Source: DATKNA01 sp963755755 (GTDB lineage Bacteria > Actinomycetota > Actinomycetes > Actinomycetales > Kineosporiaceae). Taken from it: a stretch of 64,000 nucleotides of DNA. The position numbers and the translations under genes were made by a program. Shown piece by piece: positions 37,935 to 48,868 of this stretch. Under the pieces are notes generated by a model. The model was not told the origin of the DNA. It searched no databases and saw only the letters and a list, made by a program, of their open reading frames with translations. Location: contig CAVWLJ010000018.1 of NCBI GenBank assembly GCA_963755755.1, positions 124,001 to 188,000 of the forward strand. The letters run 5' to 3'. Position 1 is the first letter of the stretch, and every line of letters begins with the position of its first letter.

Positions 37935-38365
37935 GTGGCCAGGCTGACCACCGTCGTCGTGGACCTCGAGCTCGCGCGGCGGATGTGCGCCGCGGCCCGG
38001 CGCGAGGCCGCGCCCCTCGGCGCGCTGGTCTCGGTCGCGGTGGTCGACGCCGGCGGCCACCTCGTCGCCTTCGAGCGCATGGACGGCGCGGAGATCGCCG
38101 GCCCGGTCCTCGCCCGGGACAAGGCCTACACCGCGGTCGCGCACCGCTGCCCGACCGCCGACCTCGCCGACGCCGAGCGCCCCCGGCGGCGAGCTGGCCG
38201 GTCTGGCGCAGCGCGGACGGCGGACGCTACGTCTGCTTCGGCGGCGGCCTGCCGCTGTGGTGGGAGGGCCGCGTGGTCGGCGGCGTCGGCGTCAGCGGCG
38301 GTAGCGCAGCACAGGACGTCGCGTGCGCGAGGGCCGCCCTGACCGTGTTCGAGGGGGAGGCATGA
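37935..38365 (+). CDS. GlcG/HbpS family protein (DUF336; frameshifted)
   Basis: About 140 residues: LELARRMCAAARREAAPLGA, LVSVAVVDAGGHLVAFERMD, VLARDKAYTAVAHR and, after a shift near 38180, a PLWWEGRVVGGVGVSGGSAA loop ending QDVACARAALTVFEGEA. The family includes the C-terminal domain of PduO and heme-binding HbpS. Its stop overlaps the diol dehydratase start, and such proteins regularly accompany B12-dependent diol dehydratases. Confidence 0.85.
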
Positions 38366-40632
38366 GCGAGCGCATCGGCCGCTACCGGTTCATGGACGCG
38401 CAGGCGGTCAACCTGGACGGCTTCGCCGTCGAGGACCCGGCGCTCGGCCTGATCGCCTTCGACGCGCCCGACGACCCCGAACCGTCGCTCGTCGTCGAGG
38501 ACGGCCGGGTGGTCGAGCTCGACGGGCGGCGCGAGGGCGACTTCGACGTCCTCGACGCGTTCATCGCGGCGCACGGCCTCGACCTCGGCGTCGCGCCGGA
38601 GGCCATGGCGCTGCGCGACGTCGAGCTCTGCCGCATGCTCGTCGACCCCGCCGTGCCGCGCGCGGAGATCGTCCGCCTGGTCGCGGGCATGACGCCGGCC
38701 AAGCTCGCGCGTGCCCTCGCCAGGCTGCGCCCGCCGGAGCTCGGCATGGCGATGACGAAGATGCGGGCGCGGCGGACGCCGTCCAACCAGGCGCACGTCA
38801 CCAACCGCTCCGATGATCCGCTGCTGCTCGCGGCGGACGCCGCCACCGCCGCCGCGTTCGGCTTCCGCGAGGTCGAGACCACGGTGCCGGTGCTCGGCGA
38901 CGCGCCCTCCAACGCCGTCGCCGTCTCGATCGGCGCCGCCGTCGGCTCGCCCGGCGTCCTCGTGCAGTGCTCGGTCGAGGAGGCCCTCGAGCTGGAGCTC
39001 GGCCTGCGCGGGCTCGTCTCCTACGCCGAGACGGTGTCGCTCTACGGCACGGAGCAGATCTTCGTGGACGGCGACGACACCCCGTGGTCCAAGGCCTTCC
39101 TGGCCGGCGCGTACGCCTCCCGCGGGGTCAAGATGCGGGTCACCTCCGGCGGCGGCGCCGAGGCGCTCATGGGCGGCGCCGAGGGCCGGTCGATGTTCTA
39201 CCTCGAGGCGCGGTGCGTGGCGCTGGCCCGCGCGATCGGCGCGCAGGGCGTGCAGAACGGCGGCATCGACTCCGCCGCGGTCGCGGGCGCGGTGCCGGGC
39301 GGCGTCCGGTCGCTGATGGCGGAGAACCTCATGGTCATGGCCCGCAACCTGGAGGCCTGCACCGGCAACGACGCGCTCATGAGCGAGTCGCACGTGCGGC
39401 GGACGGCGCGCACCCTGCCGATCCTGCTCGCCGGCGTCGGACTTCATCTGCAGCGGCTTCGGCTCGATCCAGCGCTACGACAACATGTTCGGCCCGTCGC
39501 CAGTGGAACGCGGAGGACCTCGACGACTACCTCGTGCTCCAGCGCGACTGGAGCGTCGACGGCGGCCTGCGGACGCCGGCCCACGACGAGGTCGCCGCCC
39601 TGCGCCGGCGTGCGGTCGCGGCGGTCCAGGCGGTCTACCGGCACCTGGGGCTGGCGGACCTCGACGAGGAGTGGGCCGCGCAGGCGGTCGACGCGGCCGG
39701 ATCCAAGGACGTCCCCGCGGCCGACCTCATGGCGCCGCTCGTCGCGTCCCGGCTCGATCCGGCAGACCGGCCTGACCATGGTCGACGTCGTCGCCGCGCT
39801 CGACGAGACCGGCTTCGAGGTCGAGGCGCAGCGCGATCCTCGATCTGCTCGGCGTCCGCGTCGACGGCGACCACCTGCAGAGCGCGGCGATCCTCGACGA
39901 GCAGCTGCGCGTGCTCTCCCTGGTCACCGACCCCAACGACTACGCCGGGCCGGGCACGGGGTACGAACCGGAGCCCGACCGGGCCCGGCCGAGATCGCGG
40001 CGATCCGGCAGCAGCGCTCCGTCGCCGACCTGCGGGCCGAGCAGGCGCGGAGCGCGACGGGGAAGCTGCGCGTGGTCGGCCCGGCGCGCGCCGGGCACGA
40101 CCCGCGCGAGGTGCTCGTCGGCGTCTCCCCGGCGGTCGGGCGCGCGGATCTGGACGACGCTCTCCGGGCTGCCGGTCGTCGACGCGCTGGCGGAGATCCT
40201 CGCCGGCCTCGAGGAGGAGGGCTGCGCGGGGCGGGTCGTCCGGGTCAACGACACCGTCGACCTCGGGCTGGTCGGGCTGACCGCGGCCCGGCTCTCCGGC
40301 TCCGGCATCGGCGGTCGGGCTGCAGGCCAAGGGCACGGCGCTGATCCACCGGCGCGACCTCACCCCGCTGGCCAACCTGGAGCTCTACAGCGTCGCGCCG
40401 GCCGTCGACCGCGCCCTCTACCGGCTGCTCGGCGCCAACGCGGGCCGGCACGCCAAGGGGGCGACGCCGGAGCCGGCCCGCAACCCCTACACGGACGAGG
40501 CCATCGAGGCCCGCTACCACACGGCGGTCGTGGGCCTCGTGGCGCTCGAGCGCGAGAGCCTCGCGGAGGCGGTGCGACCGGCGCGCCCGCGGTCGAGGAG
40601 CTGGAGGTGATGCTGGTGGACGCCCCAGGTGA
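38362..40632 (+). CDS. B12-dependent diol/glycerol dehydratase, fused large and medium subunits (frameshifted)
   Basis: Residues 1 to about 545 match PduC: RPx-like NLDGFAVEDPALGLIAFDAP, MRARRTPSNQAHVTN (His145), ETTVPV, YGTEQIFVDGDDTPWSKAFL, GVQNGG, CTGNDAL and DFICSGFGS, covering the diol-binding residues known from Klebsiella enzymes. NDYAGPGTGYEPEPDR then runs without a visible stop or start through IAAIRQQRSVADLRAEQA into a PduD-like half (VLVGVSPAVGRADL, GLEEEGCAGRVVRVNDT, LSGSGIGVGLQAKGTALIHR, LANLELYS). About eight shifts, including one in a C run just before the stop. Makes propionaldehyde from 1,2-propanediol or 3-HPA from glycerol. Confidence 0.85.
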
Positions 40633-40962
40633 GCAGGCCCTCGCTCGACGACGTCCGGTCCGGCACGGTCGACGATGGCCGACTTCCGGATCTCGGCCGC
40701 CACCTGCGGCGGCAGGCCGAGGTGGCCCGCGCGCACGCGAACCCCCAGCTCGCGGAGAACCTCGAACGGGGCGCCGAGCTCACCGCGCTGACGGACGCCG
40801 AACTCCTCGCGATCTACGAGCTGCTGCGGCCGCGCCGCGCCACCGCCGCGGAGCTGCGAGGCGACGGCCGCGGACCTCGAGTCCCGCGGCGCCGTGCGCA
40901 GCGCGGCCCTGGTCCGGGAGGCGGCGGAGGTCTACGCCCGGCGCGGCCTGCTCCGCGCGTGA
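40629..40962 (+). CDS. pduE: Diol dehydratase small subunit (PduE type; frameshifted)
   Basis: LRRQAEVARAHANPQLAENL, ERGAELTALTDAELLAIYEL, LRPRRATAAEL and, after a shift, ADLESRGAVRSAALVREAAE and YARRGLLRA match PduE, the subunit that completes the alpha-beta-gamma dimer. About 110 residues, shorter at the N-terminus than PduE of enterobacteria. GTG 40629 overlaps the fused subunit stop and the stop overlaps the reactivase start. Confidence 0.85.
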
Positions 40963-42687
40963 GGTCCGTGCGACGGTCGCCGGCATCGACGTCGGCAACG
41001 CGACCACCGAGGTGGTCCTCGCCGACGTCACGCACGCCCGCCCCGCCCGCTGGCCTGGGACCGTGCCCCGACGCGCGGGCGCAAGGGCTCGCCGGGAGCG
41101 GCCGAGGGCGCCGCGGCCCTGGTCGCCCGGCTCGCCCGGCGCGCGGCCCTCGTCGTGGACGCCGTGGCCGTGGCCCCGCAGCGCCCCGTCGACACCGCCG
41201 CGGCGGTCGTGCCGCGGACCCCGCCTCCGACCCGCGAGCTGCACGTGCTCGCCGCCGGCGTCCGGACCCCGGGCCGGCCGGGTCTGGGCGTCGGGCGCCC
41301 GGTGCCCGTCACCGCCGCCCCGGCCGCGGATGCCGGGAGCGTCGTGCTCCTGGTGCCGGCGGACGTCGGGTACCGGGAGGCCGCCGCCCGGGTCGCCGCC
41401 TGGCTGGACGCGGGCGCGGAGGTCGCCGCGGTGCTCGTCGCGGCCGACGAGGGCGTGCTCGTCGCCCGGCGGGTGCCCGCCGACGTCCCGGTGCTCGACG
41501 ACGTGCCCCTCGCCGCGGCGGCCGGCGCCGCGCTCGTCGCCGTCGAGGTCGCCGAGCCCGGCCGGCCGCTCGGCGCCCTCGCGGACCCGGTGCGGCTGCG
41601 AGCGCTGCTCGGCGTCGCGTCCGACGAGGCCCGCGTGGTGGCACGGGCCCTGGCGGACGCCGGCAGCGCCGCCGTCGCCGTCGGGGGAGCAGCCACGGCT
41701 CCCGCCACGGACGATGGCGGGTTCGTCGTCGACCGCGCCGGTGCGCACATCTGGCTCACGGAGGCCGTCCCGGCGGTCCGGGCCGCCGCCCCCGGCCGGT
41801 TCCGGGGGCTCGCCCTGCCCGGACGCCGGTGCGCGGACGTCGAGGACCTGTGGCTCGTCGACCTCGATGCCGTGGCCGCCGACGTCGAGGCCCGGCGTCC
41901 GCACGACCGTGCTCTCGGGCTCGTCGTCGCGTCGCTCGCCCCGCACGACCCCTCCGCCGCGGCGGACGCGCGGCAGGTCGTCGTCGACACCCTCGGCGTC
42001 CCGGCCCTGCCGGTGCCGGACGAGGTGGCGGCCGCCCGCGCCGGTGCGCTCTCGACGCCGGGTGCGGCGCCCTCCGCCGTGGTCCTCGACCTCGGCGGCG
42101 GAACGGTCGACGCCGTCGCGCCGGACGGCACCCAGGTCGTGCTGGCGGGGGCCGGAGAGGCCGTGACCGCCGCCGTCGCCGTCGCGCTGGGCCTGCCCCG
42201 CGGCGCCGCGGACTGGGTGAAGCGGGGTCCGTCCGCGCGGCTGGAGGGGCCGCACGTGCTCCTCGCCGAGGACGGGCGCCGGTCGTTCACGGACGTGCCG
42301 GCGCCGGGGGAGGCCGTCGGGTCGCTCGTCGCGCCCGGGCCGGCCGGATGGCTGCCGTTCGCCCGCGACCTGGCACCGGCCGAGTGGCGCGCGCTCCGCC
42401 TGCACCTCAAGCGCGCCACCCTCGGCGACAACGTCGCGCGCTGCCTGCGGCTGCTCGCCGAGCGGGCCGGGCCGGCCGCCGAGGTGCTCCTCGTCGGCGG
42501 CGCCGCCGGGGACGCCGAGGTGCTCCGCGTGCTCGACCAGGTCGCACCCGGCGTCCTCGTCGGCCGTGCCGACGTCGCCGGCGGCGTGGTCCCCGGGGCG
42601 CTGACCCACCGCTGGGCGGTCGCCTACGGCAACGATCCTGCAGACCCTCTCCTGACAGCGGGGGCAGCGAGGAGGGTGCCGCACTAG
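40959..42687 (+). CDS. pduG: Diol dehydratase reactivase large subunit (PduG/DdrA type; one frameshift)
   Basis: About 575 residues. ATP-binding actin-like fold: VAGIDVGNATTEVVLADVTH (phosphate 1), VVLDLGGGTVDAVAPDGTQV (phosphate 2), EVLLVGGAAGDAEVLRVLDQ (adenosine). LPRGAADWVKRGPSARLEGP is a family motif. It replaces damaged cobalamin on the dehydratase with use of ATP. A DdrB/PduH small subunit is not seen next to it. Shifts near 40965 and 41060; the remaining 530 residues are in one frame. Confidence 0.9.
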
Positions 42688-42736
42688 GCTCGCAGCCCAC
42701 GGGCCGACCGATCACCTGCCAGACGCTGGAGCGCCG

Positions 42737-44317
42737 ATGACGGACACGACGAGCAGCGCCGACGCCCAGGTGGAGGCGGTCCGCAGGGGCTACGCCTTCA
42801 CCGGGCCCGCCCTCGAGCTCGGCGCCCTCCTCGCGGACGGGCAACCGCTGCCCGACGTCCAGGTCCGGGTGCCGCTGGAGATGCTCAACCGGCACGGCCT
42901 CGTCGCCGGGGCGACCGGGACCGGCAAGACGAAGACGCTGCAGCTCATGGCCGAGCAGCTCGCCGCGCAGGGCGTGCCGGTGTTCCTGGCCGACATCAAG
43001 GGCGACCTCTCCGGGATGTCGCAGCCGGGCCAGGGCAGCGACAAGCTGACGGCACGGACCCAGAGCATCGGCCAGACCTGGCAGCCCACCGGCTACCCCA
43101 CGGAGTACCTCGCGCTCGGCGGGCTGGGCACCGGCGTCCCGGTGCGCGCGACCGTCACCTCGTTCGGGCCGACGCTGCTCGCGAAGGTGCTCGACCTCAA
43201 CGAGACGCAGTCGTCGAGCCTCTCGCTGGTCTTCCACTACGCCGACCAGGCGGGGCTCGCGCTGCTCGACCTCAAGGACCTCCGGTCCGTCATCCAGTAC
43301 CTCGTCTCGGACGAGGGGAAGGCCGATCTCGCCGGCCTCGGCGGGCTCAGCCCCGCGACCGCCGGCGTCCTGCTGCGCGAGCTCGTCGAGTTCGCCGACA
43401 GCGGCGCGGAGACCTTCTTCGGTGAGCCGGAGTTCGACACCAAGGACCTGCTGCGGACGGCGCCCGACGGTCGCGGCACGGTGACCTGCCTCGAGCTCAG
43501 CTCCGTCCAGGACAAGCCGGCGCTGTTCTCGACCTTCCTCATGTGGCTGCTCGCGGACCTCTTCCACGACCTGCCCGAGGCCGGCGACCTCGACAAGCCC
43601 AAGCTCGTCTTCTTCTTCGACGAGGCGCACCTGCTCTTCCGGGACGCGTCGAAGGCGTTCCTCGACCAGATCACGCAGACCGTCCGGCTGATCCGCTCCA
43701 AGGGCGTCGGGGTGTTCTTCGTGACGCAGTCGCCCAAGGACGTCGACGCCGACGTGCTCGCCCAGCTGGGCAACCGGGTGCAGCACGCACTGCGCGCCTA
43801 CACCCCGGACGACGCGAAGGCGCTCAGGGCGGCGGTGTCGACGTTCCCGAAGTCCGGCTACGACCTCGAGGAGCTGCTGACGACGCTCGGCATCGGCGAG
43901 GCCGTCGTCACCGTGCTCTCCGAGACGGGCGCGCCCACCCCGGTCGCCTGGACGCGGCTGCGCGCACCGGAGTCCCTCATGGCGCCCGCGCCGGCCGACG
44001 CCGTGGCCGCGACGGTCTCCGCGTCGTCGCTGCAGGCCGAGTACGGGCAGGCGCTCGACCGGGAGTCGGCGTACGAGCGCCTGCAGGCGAAGCTGGCCCC
44101 GCCGCCTGCTCCGGCGACCGCACCGGCGCCGGCACCGGCACCGGCGGAGGCGCCCTCGGGCGGGGCGGCGCGCGGACGCGAGCGCGAGCAGCCGAACGTC
44201 GTCGAGCAGGTGGTGAGCTCTCCGGTGGTGAAGAGCTTCCTCCGGTCGGCGGGCACCGTCCTGGGACGCGAGATCACCCGCAGCCTGTTCGGCACCGCCA
44301 CCAAGCGCCGTCGCTGA
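42737..44317 (+). CDS. HerA-like ATPase (DUF853 family)
   Basis: 526 residues, intact. Walker A GATGTGKTKT (about residues 57-66), FLADIKGDLSGMSQPG, Walker B KLVFFFDEAHLLF, sensor FVTQSPKDVDADVLAQLGNR and arginine-bearing IRSKGVG. C-terminal Pro/Ala linker and a basic tail. DUF853 proteins are related to HerA/FtsK motors; the cellular role is not established. Confidence 0.93.
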   Translation: MTDTTSSADAQVEAVRRGYAFTGPALELGALLADGQPLPDVQVRVPLEMLNRHGLVAGATGTGKTKTLQLMAEQLAAQGVPVFLADIKGDLSGMSQPGQGSDKLTARTQSIGQTWQPTGYPTEYLALGGLGTGVPVRATVTSFGPTLLAKVLDLNETQSSSLSLVFHYADQAGLALLDLKDLRSVIQYLVSDEGKADLAGLGGLSPATAGVLLRELVEFADSGAETFFGEPEFDTKDLLRTAPDGRGTVTCLELSSVQDKPALFSTFLMWLLADLFHDLPEAGDLDKPKLVFFFDEAHLLFRDASKAFLDQITQTVRLIRSKGVGVFFVTQSPKDVDADVLAQLGNRVQHALRAYTPDDAKALRAAVSTFPKSGYDLEELLTTLGIGEAVVTVLSETGAPTPVAWTRLRAPESLMAPAPADAVAATVSASSLQAEYGQALDRESAYERLQAKLAPPPAPATAPAPAPAPAEAPSGGAARGREREQPNVVEQVVSSPVVKSFLRSAGTVLGREITRSLFGTATKRRR

Positions 44318-44321
44318 GGGA

Positions 44322-45593
44322 TCAGACCTCGTCGGCGACGACGGGCATCTCCATGGTGTCGACGCCCAGGATCGACTCCTCGTCCGGCTTGAACACCAGC
44401 ACGCCGCCGACGTAGCTGCGCACCGCCTCCATGAGGCCCACGTCGTGCCCGCGCTGCTCGGACAGGTACCACCGGTGCTCCAGCACCTCGTGGTACACCT
44501 CGGCGGGTTCGAGCTTGCCGCGCATGTCCCGGGGAACCGCCCGGACGACGGGCTCGAACTGCTCCCGCACCCAGTCGTGCGCGACGAACTCCTCGTCGTC
44601 CGCCTGCCGGCCCGTGGCGGCCCGGTAGGTGTCGAGGTCGTTGAGCAGCCGGCGGGCCTGGTTCTCCCCGGCATCGATGCCGGTCAGCCGCAGCAGCCGC
44701 CGGGAGTGGTGGCCGGCGTCGACCACCTTGGGCTCGATCTGCACCGACGTCCCGTCGACGTCCGTGGCGATGGTCAGCTCGCCGACGTCGAACCCGAGGT
44801 CGTTGAGGCGCCGGATCCGGGCGTCGACACGCCAGCGGTCCCCGCGCTCGAAGGACTCGGGCACGGTCAGTTCCGTCCACAGCGAGTGGTACCGCTCGGT
44901 GATGACGTCGCTCACCTCGAGCGGGTCGGTCGACTCGTCGAGGATGCCCCCGGCCTGCAGGTCGAGGAGCTCCCCGGCGATGTTCATCCGCGCCAGCTCG
45001 AGGTCGTACTCGCGCTGGCCGGGTGACAGCGTGTCGTGGAACTCGCCGGTCTCGGCGTCCACGAGGTAGGCGGCGAAGGCGCCGGCGTCCCGGCGGAACA
45101 GGGTGTTCGAGAGCGACACGTCGCCCCAGTAGAAGCCGGCCAGGTGCAGCCGCACGAGCAGCACGGCGAGCGCGTCGACGAGCCGGGTGGCCGTGTCGGT
45201 GCGCAGGGACTGGGAGAACAGGGCCCGGTAGGGCAGCGAGAACTGCAGGTGCCGGGTGACCAGGGCGGGCTCCAGCGGGTAGCCGTCGTAGCTGCCACGC
45301 CCGCTGACGATCCCGACCGGTTCGACGACCGGCAGGTCGAGCCGGCGCAGCAGACGCAGCAGGGCGTACTCGCGCTGGGCGGGCTCGGCGGCGATCTCCT
45401 TGATCGCCAGCACGTTGCCCGAGACCCGGACGAACCGGACGACGTGCCGCGAGATGCCGCGGGGGAGGGCGGCCAGGTAGCGCGCGGGCCAGTCCTCCAG
45501 GGGCAGCTCCCACGGCAGGTCGAGCAGGGCCGGGTCGGGCGTGGCGGCCGTGATCTGCAGGGCCTGCGCAGGGCTGCCGGTCGTCTCCGTCAC
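44322..45593 (-). CDS. DUF4032 domain-containing protein
   Basis: 423 residues, intact. The N-terminal half has a kinase-like look: VLAIKEIAAEPAQREYALLR, LAGFYWGDVSLSNTLFRRDA (a HGD-like catalytic loop, here W-G-D-x-S-x-x-N) and YLVDAETGEF. The C-terminal half is the DUF4032 helical domain ending SILGVDTMEMPVVADEV. It probably belongs to the protein-kinase-like superfamily; the substrate is unknown. Convergent with the HerA-like gene, with only four bases between stops. Confidence 0.88.
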   Translation of the reverse strand: MTETTGSPAQALQITAATPDPALLDLPWELPLEDWPARYLAALPRGISRHVVRFVRVSGNVLAIKEIAAEPAQREYALLRLLRRLDLPVVEPVGIVSGRGSYDGYPLEPALVTRHLQFSLPYRALFSQSLRTDTATRLVDALAVLLVRLHLAGFYWGDVSLSNTLFRRDAGAFAAYLVDAETGEFHDTLSPGQREYDLELARMNIAGELLDLQAGGILDESTDPLEVSDVITERYHSLWTELTVPESFERGDRWRVDARIRRLNDLGFDVGELTIATDVDGTSVQIEPKVVDAGHHSRRLLRLTGIDAGENQARRLLNDLDTYRAATGRQADDEEFVAHDWVREQFEPVVRAVPRDMRGKLEPAEVYHEVLEHRWYLSEQRGHDVGLMEAVRSYVGGVLVFKPDEESILGVDTMEMPVVADEV

Positions 45594-45665
45594 GGCTCGC
45601 CGTTGCGCCGGTCGCGCGACCTGGGGGGCCCGGACGACCGGTGCCGGCGATCGTGCAGGCAAGCT

Positions 45666-45836
45666 ATGACCATGACCGACACTCCTCGATCGTCGCCCGT
45701 CACCGTGACGCAGCTTCCCCTGACACGATGCCAGGTGTGCGGGCGCCCGGTGGCGCACCGGCCGGGCGAGGCCGCTCGGGAGCTGACGCGGCACTACGAG
45801 CGGGCCCACCCGGAAGTGCTCCACCCGAAGGGCTGA
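45666..45836 (+). CDS. Small putative zinc-binding protein
   Basis: 56 residues. LTRCQVCGRPVAHRPGEAAR contains a CxxC knuckle, and LTRHYERAHPEV gives two further possible ligands (H, H) in zinc-finger spacing. An in-frame second ATG at 45672 is an alternative start. Such C2H2-like mini proteins are common in actinobacteria; function unknown. Confidence 0.7.
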   Translation: MTMTDTPRSSPVTVTQLPLTRCQVCGRPVAHRPGEAARELTRHYERAHPEVLHPKG

Positions 45837-45840
45837 GACG

Positions 45841-45878
45841 CGTCGTCCCGACCGCTCCTTCGAGCGGCCGGGACGACG
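45841..45878. terminator. Bidirectional hairpin between two convergent genes
   Basis: CGTCGTCCCG pairs with CGGGACGACG and CCGCTC with GAGCGG around a CTTC loop, with one A-C mismatch. It lies between the stops at 45836 and 45888. Confidence 0.7.
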
Positions 45879-45887
45879 ACGTGAACC

Positions 45888-46973
<1,086 letters not shown>

Positions 46974-47127
46974 GGTGGTGCACTTCCTCTCACCGGCAGG
47001 TACGTGCCGGACGATCCGTAGTGAGAAGTACCGCGTCAGGGGTGACACGGCTCACGCGCATCCTCACCCACGAGGTGGGGTTACGTCCAGGTGTCCGGGA
47101 TGTGTCGCTCGTCCGGCTGCAGGTCCG

Positions 47128-47137
47128 CTTGCGCAAG
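47128..47137. promoter_or_regulatory. Candidate LacI-type operator
   Basis: CTTGCGCAAG is a perfect palindrome of the LacI/GalR core type (TTGCGCAA). It lies 58 bases before the LacI start and 155 before the ABC ATPase start, with flanking AGAGACTGAAAGAAGTC containing a second weak inverted repeat. Confidence 0.5.
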
Positions 47138-47194
47138 AGACTGAAAGAAGTCAGCATCGCGACGGCGTCGGGGAACCACGGCGAAGGGGAGGGC

Positions 47195-48270
47195 GTGGCG
47201 GCACGACTGGCCGACATCGCGGCCCAGGCAGGCGTCAGCGAGGCGACCGTGAGCCGCGTCCTCAACGGCAAGCCGGGGGTGTCCGACGCCACCCGGCAGG
47301 CGGTGCTGACCGCCCTCGACGTCCTGGGCTACGAGCGCCCCGCGAAGCTCAAGCAGCACTCGGCGGGCCTCGTGGGCCTCATCGTGCCGGAGCTGGAGAA
47401 CCCGATCTTCCCGGCCTTCGCGCAGGTCATCGAGTCGGCGCTGGCCCGGCAGGGCTACACGCCGGTGCTGTGCACGCAGACGCCCGGCGGCGTCCACGAG
47501 GACGAGTACACGAAGATGCTGCTCGAACGCGGGGTGGCGGGGATCGTCTTCGTCTCGGGGCTGCATGCCGACGCCACCGCGGACCCGGCCCGCTACCAGG
47601 CGCTGCGTCGCCGCGGGCTGCCGATCGTCCTGGTCAACGGCTACGTCGAGGGCGTGGACGCCCCGTTCATCAGCAACGACGACGTCGCCTCGATGGAGCT
47701 CTCCGTCGGGCACCTCGTCGAGCTCGGGCACACGGCGGATCGGGCTCGCCGTCGGCCCCCAGCGCTTCACCACGGTGCTGCGCAAGATGGCGGGGTTCCG
47801 GGAGGCGATGCGTCGCCGGCTGGGGCTGGACGACGTGGAGGCCTGGATCGAGACCACGCTCTTCAGCGTCGAGGGCGGCGGCGCTGCCGCTGAGCGCCTC
47901 GTCGAGCGCGGCGCGACGGCCGTCATCTGCGGCTCGGACCTCATGGCCCTCGGCGCCGTCCGGGCCCTGCGGTCGCGCGGGCTGCACGTGCCCGCGCGAC
48001 GTCTCCGTCGTCGGCTACGACGACTCCCTGCTCATCGCGTTCACCGACCCGCCGCTGACCACGGTCCGGCAGGCCGTGCAGGCCATGGGCGCCGCCGCCG
48101 TCCGGGCCCTGCTCGACGAGATCGCCGGGCTGCCGGCACCGCGCGCCGAGTACGTGTTCCGCCCCGAGCTCGTCGTGCGCGGCTCCACCGCGCGCCGTTC
48201 CGCGGCGATCCGTTGTGAACTCGTGAAATTCGGGGGTTCTCGCAGCGTCCCCAGCCGGTTACCGTCGTGA
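47195..48270 (+). CDS. LacI family transcriptional regulator (two frameshifts)
   Basis: The HTH is LADIAAQAGVSEATVSRVLN followed by the hinge helix. The periplasmic-binding-like sugar domain has LVGLIVPELENPIFPAFAQV, GIVFVSGLH, FISNDDVASMELSVGHLVEL, TAVICGSDLMALGAVRAL and DVSVVGYDDSLLIAFTDPPL. Shifts near 47735 and 47995. GTG 47195 after GAAGGGGAGG gives the standard start; an upstream in-frame extension has no family support. It likely controls the divergent ABC ATPase. Confidence 0.9.
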
Positions 48271-48324
48271 GACCCCCTTCTGCGCCCGCCGAACGGCGCG
48301 GACCGGAGTACCCCGGAGGCCGGC

Positions 48325-48754
48325 ATGCGGATCAACGACGTTCTGCGACGCAAGGGCGATCAAGTCGTCACCATCCCCCCGGACGAACCGGTCAGCGCGC
48401 TGCTCGACGCGCTGGCCGAGCACAAGGTCGGCGCCCTCGTCGTGAGCTGGTGCGGGCGGCGCCGTGGAGGGCATCGTCAGCGAGCGTGACGTGGTGCGGC
48501 ACCTGCAGTCGCGCGGCGCCGGCGTCCTCGAGGACCCGGTGAGCGCGATCATGACCTCGCCGGTGCACACCGCCGAACCGGAGACGACCCTCGACGAGCT
48601 CATGGTGCTCATGACCGACCGCCGGATCCGGCACGTCCCCGTCGTCGTCGACGGCCGGCTGCACGGCATCGTGAGCATCGGTGACGTGGTCAAGCACCGG
48701 ATCGAGGAGCTGCAGAGCGAGCGGGACCAGCTCACCGCGTACATCACGGGCTGA
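48325..48754 (+). CDS. Tandem CBS domain protein (one frameshift)
   Basis: About 142 residues. CBS1: VVTIPPDEPVSALLDALAEH with EGIVSERDVVRHLQSRGAGV. CBS2: VHTAEPETTLDELMVLMTDR with LHGIVSIGDVVKHRIEEL. CBS pairs bind adenine nucleotides and act as energy sensors. The single shift near 48455 lies in the loop between VVS and GGAVEG. Confidence 0.9.
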
Positions 48755-48868
48755 CCCCGGCGGGCGGCGCGCGGCCGCCCTGCGGCGGCCGCGTGCCTTA
48801 CCGTGGAGGGCGATGACCACCCTCGGGACAGCCCGCGCGGCTGCCGCGTGCCCTCGGTCGAGTGGGCG

